Source of the DNA: Muribaculaceae bacterium
GTDB taxonomy: Bacteria > Bacteroidota > Bacteroidia > Bacteroidales > Muribaculaceae
Length of the DNA: 35,627 nucleotides
NCBI GenBank assembly: GCA_022509125.1
Contig: JAFLTU010000024.1
Coordinates: 1 to 35,627 of the forward strand
Direction: 5' to 3'
Each line of letters opens with the position of its first letter. Position 1 is the first letter of the stretch. Both the position numbers and the translations under genes were made by a program. The notes beneath the pieces are model-generated. The model searched no databases. It was given only the letters and a program-made list of their open reading frames with translations, and had not been told where the DNA came from. Shown here piece by piece: positions 7,109 to 14,664 of the stretch.

Positions 7109-9067
7109 AAGTTCCAATGTCCCGTTATCGCGTAATGAATAAACTTTATCCCATTGATTTTCATCCAATAAGTCGAATAATTCGGCTTTTTTATTTTTCC
7201 CGATTCCCGGATGAAGCACGACTTTACTGAAATCATTACAATGGATTATTTCGGCGATCTGCGAGAAATCTGATCGGGGACCTACTATTAGAAATCTTCT
7301 GCATTCTTCTTCGCTTGATTTCAAAGCCTCTATCCCTTCTTCTGTCACTTTCGCATCTATGGCTAAAATATGAAGTCCCGTGGAAAAATGTTGGGAAATA
7401 CTGTTGCGAGGAAAATTCAAGGTGTCGTAAGAGGAATTAGATTTATGGGTCACTTCAATCTTTGTCAGACTGTGTTTGAAAATTAAAGAAGACTCTTCCG
7501 GAGTTTCAGATGTGAAGAAAAGAATTAACAATGTGGATCCTATCATCAGTGAAGAGCCGGCATAAATAAATTTTTTTAGACGTTCTGGCTTTGTATGTAA
7601 GGCCCAAGCTAAAAGAGAAAGACCTACTGTCCATCCACATACTGATAGGATTCCCGGCGAGAACATTATAGTTCCTTCTCCATGAAGTGAGAAAAGCTTG
7701 ACAGTCTCTCCAAAGTAATGATTGAAAAAATCTAATCCTTTAGCAAGCAAATGGAAGTCTAATCCCAAGCATAAAAGAGTCAGATATAATAAACCGCCTC
7801 CTACGAAAAAGGGCAAAACAGGCAACAACAAAAGATTGGCAGGAAGAAAGATTAACGGTACTCGGCTGAAATAATATGCAGTGAGCATCCAGGTGAAAAT
7901 TGAAGTAGACAGCGTCACCAATACGGCTCCTATAATTTTAAAGGTCATAGGATGTGCCTTATGGTCAATCGGATTCAACCTATTGGCAAAGGCTATGATG
8001 GCAAATACGCAAAGGAAACTTAATTGCAATCCGATATCCCATAAAGAAAAAGGATTTATTATTAAAATAAGCAAGACGGCAAAAAAGAGGGAATTCATTG
8101 CTGAATTTTTTCTCTCCAATAAAAATGCACCCGCTACAAGTGTCACCATTATCGCTGCCCTCACAGTGGAAGGCGAGGATCCTGTCAGCAAAACGAAGGC
8201 CCAGATAAAAAGGATAGCGGCAATTCTTCTAAAACGAGGATGTCCCATCAGCGAAAGGGGGAACAGAAGCCATATTATTATAAAATATATTATTGCCACA
8301 TGCATTCCGCTCAATGCCAGAATATGGGCCATCCCAGCTCCGCTCAAAGTTTCCCTAGCTTCGGATGAAAGAAAAGTCTTGTCTCCCAATAAAATTGAAC
8401 TCAGAAAATCAATAGTGGGTCTTTCCAAAGATGATTTTTCAAGTCTCGCAACCAAAAAATCACATCCTTTGTCTAACCAACTTCTGAAAGATGTAGCTTC
8501 TCCCTCTATTTTTATATTCGATTGTCGGGCATTGGCATAATAATAAATTCCTTGATGAAGCGAAATATATGAGAAATGATTTCCGTTGTTTGCTACTATT
8601 TTACTCGGTTTGGTCAGGAATTCTATTTTGTCCCCTTTATTTGCAAGGAATCCATCGGTTTTCAATAACATATAAAATTCCCGACAAGTTATTTTGTTGT
8701 CACATGTATCCCTTATAGTTTTGATTTTAACTTTAAATCGGTCGCCATCTGCCATATATTTAATGTCGGAGATTTCTCCGTTGAATAAGAGAGTTCGGCC
8801 CTCTATTTCCTCACTGATTGAAGGATTACACCGAAAATGAAAACTTAGAGAACCTAACGACAAGAATAATAGAAATACCCATAGATTATGTCCTTTGATA
8901 AATCTTTGGGCCAGGACCGGATCTTTTGAAAGATATCTTATGATAACCCAAACTACGAGTGCCAGACCCATTGACAAAGATGGCAGCAATAATCCCTGAA
9001 AAATTTCTGCCGACATGAATATGCCGAGGGCGAAACCTAATAGAGGGAAGAGGAATTTGAGCTTCAT
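7100..9067 (-). CDS. comEC: ComEC/Rec2-family DNA-uptake channel protein
   Basis: Integral inner-membrane protein of the ComEC/Rec2 family, the channel that takes single-stranded DNA into the cytoplasm during natural transformation. Residues 1-70 contain membrane segments, about 75-190 an OB-like soluble domain (DUF4131 type), and about 215-510 the multi-span Competence domain with the conserved LSGAGMAHILALSGMHVAI motif near 240-258. The C-terminal 150 residues contain no HxHxDH, so the metallo-beta-lactamase domain found in Bacillus ComEC is missing; short versions like this are common in Bacteroidota. Length is 655. The start lies four bases from a heptamer repeat that fills the aroE-comEC spacer. 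Last gene of a probable five-gene run. Confidence 0.93.
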   Translation of the reverse strand: MKLKFLFPLLGFALGIFMSAEIFQGLLLPSLSMGLALVVWVIIRYLSKDPVLAQRFIKGHNLWVFLLFLSLGSLSFHFRCNPSISEEIEGRTLLFNGEISDIKYMADGDRFKVKIKTIRDTCDNKITCREFYMLLKTDGFLANKGDKIEFLTKPSKIVANNGNHFSYISLHQGIYYYANARQSNIKIEGEATSFRSWLDKGCDFLVARLEKSSLERPTIDFLSSILLGDKTFLSSEARETLSGAGMAHILALSGMHVAIIYFIIIWLLFPLSLMGHPRFRRIAAILFIWAFVLLTGSSPSTVRAAIMVTLVAGAFLLERKNSAMNSLFFAVLLILIINPFSLWDIGLQLSFLCVFAIIAFANRLNPIDHKAHPMTFKIIGAVLVTLSTSIFTWMLTAYYFSRVPLIFLPANLLLLPVLPFFVGGGLLYLTLLCLGLDFHLLAKGLDFFNHYFGETVKLFSLHGEGTIMFSPGILSVCGWTVGLSLLAWALHTKPERLKKFIYAGSSLMIGSTLLILFFTSETPEESSLIFKHSLTKIEVTHKSNSSYDTLNFPRNSISQHFSTGLHILAIDAKVTEEGIEALKSSEEECRRFLIVGPRSDFSQIAEIIHCNDFSKVVLHPGIGKNKKAELFDLLDENQWDKVYSLRDNGTLELLL

Positions 9068-9071
9068 GTCT

Positions 9072-9120
9072 AAGTGCCAAGTGCCAAGTGCTGAGTGCCG
9101 AGTGCCGGGTGCTGAATAGG
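9072..9120 (-). repeat. heptamer tandem repeat, GGCACTY family, aroE-comEC spacer
   Basis: Six tandem 7-mers at 9072-9113 read on the + strand as AAGTGCC (twice), AAGTGCT, GAGTGCC (twice), GGGTGCT, with a degenerate seventh (9114-9120). In the sense of the genes the unit is GGCACTT or GGCACTC. The array fills most of the 59-base gap and ends four bases before the comEC start codon. The same family recurs at 22835-22869. Confidence 0.9.
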
Positions 9121-9126
9121 ATGTAA

Positions 9127-9876
9127 CTAGCGAGTTTTTTCCCAGATTTTCCAGGCTGCCAAAGCTTGAAGTTGAAGCATTTCCAACCCATTTTTAATTG
9201 TTGCTCCCTGTTCGGCTGCTTTTCTCATAAATAGCGTGACAGCCGGATTGTAAACCAGGTCATAACAGATATGGGAGGCTGAAATAAAATGATAGGGGAG
9301 AAGTGGTGAATGATCAACTTGGGGATACATTCCAAGAGGGGTGGTATTCACTATCAAAAGATTTTCTCTAATTGTATCGTGAGTTAAATCTTCATATTGG
9401 AGTTGCCCTTTAGATGGCTTTCTGGAAACAAAACAAGGCTTGATGCCAAAATTCTCCAAAACGTAACCCACGGCTTTTGATGCTCCTCCTGTGCCTAAAA
9501 CCAAGGCTGACTCAATCCCTTTATGTAGCAAAGGCCTAAGGGATTCTTTAAACCCAATGCAATCAGTGTTAAAGCCTTTTAGATATTTCTCGCCTTCCCT
9601 TTCCTCTATTTTCACCACATTAACGGCTCCAATTTCCTTCGCATCCTCCGATATTTCCTGAAGAAAAGGTATAATCTCTTCTTTATATGGGATTGTGACA
9701 TTAAGCCCCATTAGCCGAGGATGATTTTTTATCAATTCGGGAAATTCAGAGATAGAGGCCAATGGGAAAAGAGAATAGTGGGCGTTAAGACCCTCCCGAT
9801 GAAATTTTTTATTGAAAAATTCCGCCGAAAATGAATGGCCCAGCTTTCTTCCGATCAACCCGTATTCCTTCTCCAT
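9127..9876 (-). CDS. aroE: shikimate 5-dehydrogenase AroE
   Basis: Reduces 3-dehydroshikimate to shikimate with NADPH in the aromatic amino acid and chorismate pathway. The 249-residue protein shows the substrate-binding N-terminus GLIGRKLGHSFSAEFF, the catalytic Lys at K65 in NVTIPYKE, the paired Asp at D105 (NTDCIGF), the nucleotide-binding loop GTGGASKAV, NTTPLGMYP, and DLVYNPAVTLF near the C-terminus. The neighbours comEC and pepO are not in the pathway, so this is an operon of convenience. It starts 57 bases after the peptidase gene and is followed by a spacer filled with heptamer repeats. Confidence 0.96.
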   Translation of the reverse strand: MEKEYGLIGRKLGHSFSAEFFNKKFHREGLNAHYSLFPLASISEFPELIKNHPRLMGLNVTIPYKEEIIPFLQEISEDAKEIGAVNVVKIEEREGEKYLKGFNTDCIGFKESLRPLLHKGIESALVLGTGGASKAVGYVLENFGIKPCFVSRKPSKGQLQYEDLTHDTIRENLLIVNTTPLGMYPQVDHSPLLPYHFISASHICYDLVYNPAVTLFMRKAAEQGATIKNGLEMLQLQALAAWKIWEKTR

Positions 9877-9933
9877 CTCTTTTTCCTTTCAATTAAATCT
9901 TTAATTTTGGCCGAATGGGATTTAGGAGCTATT

Positions 9934-11892
9934 TCACCAAATCACAACTCTTTCCTCTTTTGGCCTGAACATCGGGTCGCCTGTTTTTAGATTGAATGCC
10001 TCTTCAAATGCGTTCAGGTTCTTCAAAGTCACATTAACTCGATTTTCAGCTAAGGAATGAGGAGCGGATTTTGTCAATGCGAGCTTTTCTTCTTCACGCA
10101 CAGAACCTGCCCATACGTTTGCAAATGCGAGGAAAAATCTTTGCAAAAGTGAAAAACCATCATCCACTTCCTCCTTTGGTTGGGTGGAAAGATAGGCTGT
10201 AAGTGCAATATTTAGACCACCTTGATCGGCTATATTCTCCCCTAAAGTGAAACGTCCGTTGGCATAGACACCCGGTGCCACTTCCACTTTGTTGAATTGG
10301 TCGACGAGGATATCTGCCAATTCATTGAATCGTTTGGCATCTTCTGCACTCCACCAATCAGTCAGATTCCCATTTTTATCAAACTGCCTTCCTTGGTCAT
10401 CGAACCCATGTGTCATCTCATGCCCGATGACCATGCCAATTGCCCCATAATTGATGGCATCATCGGCTGTGATATCAAAGAAAGGGGGTTGCAAAATAGC
10501 TGCAGGAAAACAGATTTCATTCACTATAGGACTATAATAGGCATTGACAGTCTGAGGCGTCATATGCCATTCGGTTTTATCCACCGGCTTGGTGATCTTG
10601 GAATAATTGTCTTTTGTGAACCATTTAGAGGCTTCTTGCACATTTTCAAGATAGGTTTTCTCCGGATCGATGTCAATTTCATCATATTCTTTCCATTTAT
10701 CGGGATAACCTATTTTGACTCCCATCACGTCCAATTTCTCCAAGGCCTTTTTCTTGGTCTCTTCCGACATCCACTCAAGTCTTTTGATATGTTGGCGCAA
10801 CGAATCCCTGAGGTTTTCAACAAGCCTTAGCATATAATCTTTATTTTCCTTAGGAAAATACTTTTCCACATATAGCTGACCGATTGCCTCTCCGAACATA
10901 GAATCAGGAACCGACATAGCCCGTTTCCATCTCGGTTTCTTTTCCTTCTGACCGCTCATGACCCTCCCAAACATCTCAAAGTTGGCATCTATGAATTCAT
11001 CGCTCATTAAACCCGATGAATTTGTCACGATATTATAAATCAGGAAGTCTTCCATTTCCTCTGGATTGATTTCAGAGATAATGGAGCCAAGTGCCTGCAT
11101 ATAGGCAACCGAACTTACATTGACCATCTTCACTTCTTCGAGTCCAAGAAGAGCGAGATATCTCTTCCAATCGATAAAATCAAATTCCTCTTGAAGGCGT
11201 TCTATGGTGTAGATATTATGGCGAAGTTTGGGATTCCTTCTCATCTCTCTGGTCATCTTTATTTCCGCCAGTTTCTTCTCTATCTTAAACACTATATCCC
11301 AGACTCTCTGTGCCCCTTCTTCGTCATAGCCTATAAGGCTCATGATTTTTTTTACATAAACTTCGTAGGCTTCGAGAATTTTGCGATGATTTTCGTTGTC
11401 TTCGAGATAATAATCGCGGTCACCGAGGGATAGACCGGTTTCTCCTATATGAAGAATGTTTTTATTGGAGTCTGCAGGGTCAGGACCCACTCCGCTTGAA
11501 AAGAAATCGCTGTCGAGACCTTCATGCAACCATGCCGTTAATTCTGTGAAATCATTTTTAGCGAGTCGTTCACGTAATTGTTTAAGAGTGGGTAGAATAG
11601 GGTTGCAACCTTCCTCGTTCAGCCTCTTTTCATCCATCCCCAATTTATAAAGATCGCAAATTTTCTGAGCTATCTCGCCTCTCTCTTTACTCTTTGGATC
11701 ATTTTCCAGATTGAGAATAAGATCCTGCACATCCTTCCGAGCTTTCTCTCTTAAAACATGAAACTGCCCATAGGTTGAGAATTCATCGGGCATTGGGTTA
11801 GCCTTAATCCATCCTCCGCATGCAAATTCATAAAAATCATCCTTAGGAGAAACTTCTTGATTTAGATTTTCTTTGTTTATGCCGTGTTTCAT
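9934..11892 (-). CDS. pepO: M13-family zinc endopeptidase (PepO/neprilysin-like)
   Basis: Zinc metallopeptidase that cleaves small peptides. Of its 652 residues, about 15-390 fit the M13 N-terminal cap domain and the rest the catalytic domain. The zinc site is H491-E492-M-T-H495 with third ligand E552 (GENIADQGG) and D556; NAYYSP near 450 is the substrate-binding motif, and the protein ends in the typical terminal Trp (VVIW). Unlike many bacterial M13 peptidases it begins MKHGINKENL with no signal peptide or lipobox, so it is probably cytoplasmic; no better upstream start exists because the ABC-F stop is 26 bases away. It would then act on imported or internal oligopeptides. Confidence 0.94.
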   Translation of the reverse strand: MKHGINKENLNQEVSPKDDFYEFACGGWIKANPMPDEFSTYGQFHVLREKARKDVQDLILNLENDPKSKERGEIAQKICDLYKLGMDEKRLNEEGCNPILPTLKQLRERLAKNDFTELTAWLHEGLDSDFFSSGVGPDPADSNKNILHIGETGLSLGDRDYYLEDNENHRKILEAYEVYVKKIMSLIGYDEEGAQRVWDIVFKIEKKLAEIKMTREMRRNPKLRHNIYTIERLQEEFDFIDWKRYLALLGLEEVKMVNVSSVAYMQALGSIISEINPEEMEDFLIYNIVTNSSGLMSDEFIDANFEMFGRVMSGQKEKKPRWKRAMSVPDSMFGEAIGQLYVEKYFPKENKDYMLRLVENLRDSLRQHIKRLEWMSEETKKKALEKLDVMGVKIGYPDKWKEYDEIDIDPEKTYLENVQEASKWFTKDNYSKITKPVDKTEWHMTPQTVNAYYSPIVNEICFPAAILQPPFFDITADDAINYGAIGMVIGHEMTHGFDDQGRQFDKNGNLTDWWSAEDAKRFNELADILVDQFNKVEVAPGVYANGRFTLGENIADQGGLNIALTAYLSTQPKEEVDDGFSLLQRFFLAFANVWAGSVREEEKLALTKSAPHSLAENRVNVTLKNLNAFEEAFNLKTGDPMFRPKEERVVIW

Positions 11893-11917
11893 TGTTTTAA
11901 ATTTTTGATTTTAAGAT

Positions 11918-13855
11918 TTATTGTGCCTTTAATGTGTCGAGATGGTTTTGGGCCTCTTCCCATTCGTCAGTCTTGGTTTCAAGTGTCTTTTTCAAGGAAG
12001 AATAATTTTTGAGCAGATCGTCGTCTATCACTCCTTTTGCCATTGAGTCTTCTAATCCGGCTATTTCCGCTTCTAATTCTTCAATCCGGTTTTCCAACTC
12101 GGCCACATTTTTTTCAGCTTTTCTTATTCTACGTTCTAATTCTTTCTTTTCCTGATAAGAGAGGGCCGATTTCGAGGGCTCTGAATTCTTGACGGTTTCG
12201 GAAGTTGGAGATTGTCCTGTGCCATTTGCAGAGGATAGAGTAGGATTGACTCCTTTTTGATTGTTCAAATAATCATAGATGCCTCCAATATATTCCTTCA
12301 CTTTCCCTCCGGCAAATTCATAAACTTTGTCGACCAGTCCGTTAAGGAAATCGCGGTCGTGGCTGACGATAACCACTGTGCCGTTGAAATCCGTCAGGGC
12401 CCTCTTCAAGACGTCTTTCGTGCGCATGTCAAGATGGTTGGTCGGTTCGTCGAGAATGAGGAAGTTGACAGGTTCCAGAAGCAGTTTTGCCATGGCCAAC
12501 CTTGTTTTCTCTCCTCCCGATAAGACAGCCACTTTTTTATCAATATCATCTCCCCGAAAAAGGAAGGCTGCTAAAAGATCCTTTAGGCGGGTGCGGATAT
12601 CACCTGTGGCAACCTCATCCACCGTTTCAAACACTGTCTTTGATGTGTCTAATAATTGAGCCTGATTTTGTGCGAAATAACCGATCTTGATATTGTGGCC
12701 GATCTTGAGATACCCGCTGTAGGGAATTTCTGACATCACACATTTCACAAATGTTGACTTTCCCTCTCCATTGCTACCGACTAAAGCAATCTTTTCTCCC
12801 CTGCGCAATGTAAAATCCACTCCCGAAAACACCCTGTGTGGTCCATAGCTTTTTTCAAGATTTTCGGTTATCACAGGGAAATCACCCGATCTTTCGGCTG
12901 GAGGAAACTTGAAATTGACGCTGCTGGTGTCTTCCGCATCAATCTCGATAGGAACTATTTTTTCTAACTGCTTGATCCGGCTTTGCACCTGCACAGCCTT
13001 GGTGGCCTTATAGCGAAACCTTTCTATGAAATCTTGAGTCTCTGAAATGAGTTTTTGCTGGTTTTCATAGGCCTTGAGTTGCTGCTCTATTCTCTCTTTC
13101 CTCAGGTTGACAAATGGAGTGTAGGAAACTTTGTAATCATAGATCTGGCCACAAGAAATTTCCACAGTGCGGCGTGTCACGTTATCAAGGAAAGCCCTGT
13201 CATGGCTGACGAGAACCACGGCACCCTGATGGTTGATCAAGAATTGTTCGAGCCATTGTATCGAATTAATATCAAGATGGTTGGTGGGCTCGTCAAGCAG
13301 CAACAAATCGGGACGTTGAAGGAGAATCTTTGCCAATTCTATTCTCATCCTCCACCCACCTGAAAATTCTGAAGTAGGCCTCGTGAAATCAGTTGTTTTA
13401 AAACCCAAACCCAGCAAGGTTTTCTCGATTTCTGCCTCCATATTTTCCGGGAAATTCACTTGTAGGGAATTTCTCAGGTCATCGGCTTGGGAAATTAATT
13501 TAAGAAAAGCTTCCGATTCATGATCCTCTCTGCAAGAGATTTCTTCATTTAATCGTTGGAGCTGAGTCTCAAGTTCTATCCTTTTTTGAAATGCTTTTTT
13601 TGTCTCTTCAAAAAGAGACGTGTCGTCTTTGATGGCCATCTCCTGGGGAAGATAGCCTATTGTGATATCATTGGGCAGGGCAACAGTGCCTGAGGTAGGT
13701 AGCTGCTGCCCTGAAATTATTTTTAATAATGTGGATTTTCCGGCCCCGTTTTTTCCGACTAAAGCCAATCGGTCGTTGTCGTTGATGGAAAAAGATATAT
13801 TATTGAAAAGTGGTTTGGCCGAAAAATCGACTGTCAGATTGTTGATGCCGATCAT
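11918..13855 (-). CDS. ABC-F family ATPase (ribosome-associated type)
   Basis: Two fused ABC domains without membrane segments: Walker A GKNGAGKST (residues 34-42) and GSNGEGKST, signature-Walker B blocks FSGGWRMRIELAKILL...LLLDEPTNHLD and LSGGEKTRLAMAKLLL...LILDEPTNHLD, joined by a charged linker. The C-terminus is a long coiled coil of Uup type. Members of this family act on the ribosome in translation quality control or antibiotic protection, not in transport. I choose the ATG at 13855 (645 residues) instead of the in-frame ATG at 13963: MIGINNLTVDF is the normal family start, and this ATG overlaps the stop of the DUF805 gene as ATGA. The alternative would add 36 unrelated residues. Whether it protects against antibiotics cannot be told from sequence. 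Confidence 0.94.
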   Translation of the reverse strand: MIGINNLTVDFSAKPLFNNISFSINDNDRLALVGKNGAGKSTLLKIISGQQLPTSGTVALPNDITIGYLPQEMAIKDDTSLFEETKKAFQKRIELETQLQRLNEEISCREDHESEAFLKLISQADDLRNSLQVNFPENMEAEIEKTLLGLGFKTTDFTRPTSEFSGGWRMRIELAKILLQRPDLLLLDEPTNHLDINSIQWLEQFLINHQGAVVLVSHDRAFLDNVTRRTVEISCGQIYDYKVSYTPFVNLRKERIEQQLKAYENQQKLISETQDFIERFRYKATKAVQVQSRIKQLEKIVPIEIDAEDTSSVNFKFPPAERSGDFPVITENLEKSYGPHRVFSGVDFTLRRGEKIALVGSNGEGKSTFVKCVMSEIPYSGYLKIGHNIKIGYFAQNQAQLLDTSKTVFETVDEVATGDIRTRLKDLLAAFLFRGDDIDKKVAVLSGGEKTRLAMAKLLLEPVNFLILDEPTNHLDMRTKDVLKRALTDFNGTVVIVSHDRDFLNGLVDKVYEFAGGKVKEYIGGIYDYLNNQKGVNPTLSSANGTGQSPTSETVKNSEPSKSALSYQEKKELERRIRKAEKNVAELENRIEELEAEIAGLEDSMAKGVIDDDLLKNYSSLKKTLETKTDEWEEAQNHLDTLKAQ

Positions 13856-14226
13856 AGAGGTTGAGGCCCGTATTGGTTTTCTCCCGGAGTAGACTCTTTG
13901 CAAAGCATTACGAGCACTATAATCCATCCCACCAAAGGAATAAAGCCCCAGCAGACGTTCCATCCGGATTTGCTTGTATCATGCATCCTGCGGATTTCGG
14001 CACATAAAATAGAAACTCCGATTATGGCAGATAGAAGTTCTACTATCACTCCGATCCAAGTTTGCTCAATGCCATGGGCTGCTTGCATAAAACCGCCTAT
14101 GACTCCTAATACGCCACAGATAATAATTGCAAATAAATAATACCACCAGAATTCGCTTCTGGAAGCTCTTCCTGTCGGAGTGAAAAACTTATTGAGTCCC
14201 ACTCTCACTGCCTCTGCAAAGCCCAT
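13852..14226 (-). CDS. DUF805 membrane protein
   Basis: A 124-residue membrane protein of the DUF805 (YhaH-like) family. Visible hallmarks are FFTPTGRASRSEFWWYYLF at residues 14-32, RRMHDTSKSGWNVCWGFIPLVGW in the middle, and the C-terminal CKESTPGENQYGP. Three to four hydrophobic segments are visible. No biochemical function is established for the family. It heads the run into ABC-F, pepO, aroE and comEC; its stop codon overlaps the ABC-F start by four bases (ATGA), so the two are probably translationally coupled. A -7 promoter match lies 36 bases upstream of the start. Confidence 0.9.
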   Translation of the reverse strand: MGFAEAVRVGLNKFFTPTGRASRSEFWWYYLFAIIICGVLGVIGGFMQAAHGIEQTWIGVIVELLSAIIGVSILCAEIRRMHDTSKSGWNVCWGFIPLVGWIIVLVMLCKESTPGENQYGPQPL

Positions 14227-14261
14227 AAATTATATCGTTTTAGTTGGTTTTTTAATTTATG

Positions 14262-14269
14262 CAAATATA
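14262..14269 (-). promoter_or_regulatory. candidate promoter of the DUF805-comEC gene run
   Basis: On the - strand TATATTTG matches the Bacteroidota -7 consensus TAnnTTTG, 36 bases before the DUF805 ATG. The -33 side is weak: a TTAC about 22 bases upstream is the best candidate. It lies in the only sizeable gap before this gene run, which supports it. Confidence 0.45.
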
Positions 14270-14359
14270 ATTCTTTTATTTTGTCTCTATTGTAAAAAAA
14301 TGTTAAAATAAAAACCCGACCTTTCTACAAAGACACCTTTATTAAGCTGTCATAATAAC

Positions 14360-14653
14360 TCAAATCATTCTCTCGATGTCCCACACGAAGGCCCGAAGTC
14401 CGAGTTTTGGCTTACTCTTGTCGAGTTCCGAGAGTTTTTCCAAGACGGTCTCCACCCGATGATCTTCAACAATTGTCAGAATTGCATTGCCAAGGGAAGG
14501 CCATGCATGGGTGCCATAATGTGGTTCGCCCGTGGCAGACCCCCTTCCCTGGGTCTGTCCGAACGAAGTGAAGCCTCTGCATGAGCTCTTCTCAAGTATT
14601 TCAAGGATGGCCTCATTGTGGGCTTGGTCGTAGGCTATGAAGATTGCTTTCAT
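14360..14653 (-). CDS. PG0541-like P-II-type small protein of the efflux operon
   Basis: A 97-residue soluble protein with a ferredoxin-like pattern of the P-II superfamily. It begins MKAIFIAYDQAHNEAILEIL, has a flexible Gly-rich middle (TQGRGSATGEPHYGTH, about 34-49) in the position of a P-II T-loop, then a strand and helix (AILTIVEDHRVETVLEKL). Proteins of this kind are found next to transporters in Bacteroidota and named after Porphyromonas PG0541. It begins eleven bases after the RND pump gene, last in the efflux operon. By analogy with P-II proteins it may bind the pump or a small ligand; that is inference, and no tyrosine-uridylylation site can be assigned. Confidence 0.75.
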   Translation of the reverse strand: MKAIFIAYDQAHNEAILEILEKSSCRGFTSFGQTQGRGSATGEPHYGTHAWPSLGNAILTIVEDHRVETVLEKLSELDKSKPKLGLRAFVWDIERMI

Positions 14654-14664
14654 TGTTCAAATTT

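Noticed and set aside
7881..8540. 219-residue + strand reading frame opposite comEC.
   Set aside because: Lies wholly within a clear comEC and has no recognisable domain; shadow frame.
10297..10830. 177-residue + strand reading frame opposite the M13 peptidase.
   Set aside because: Antisense to the conserved catalytic domain; no domain of its own.
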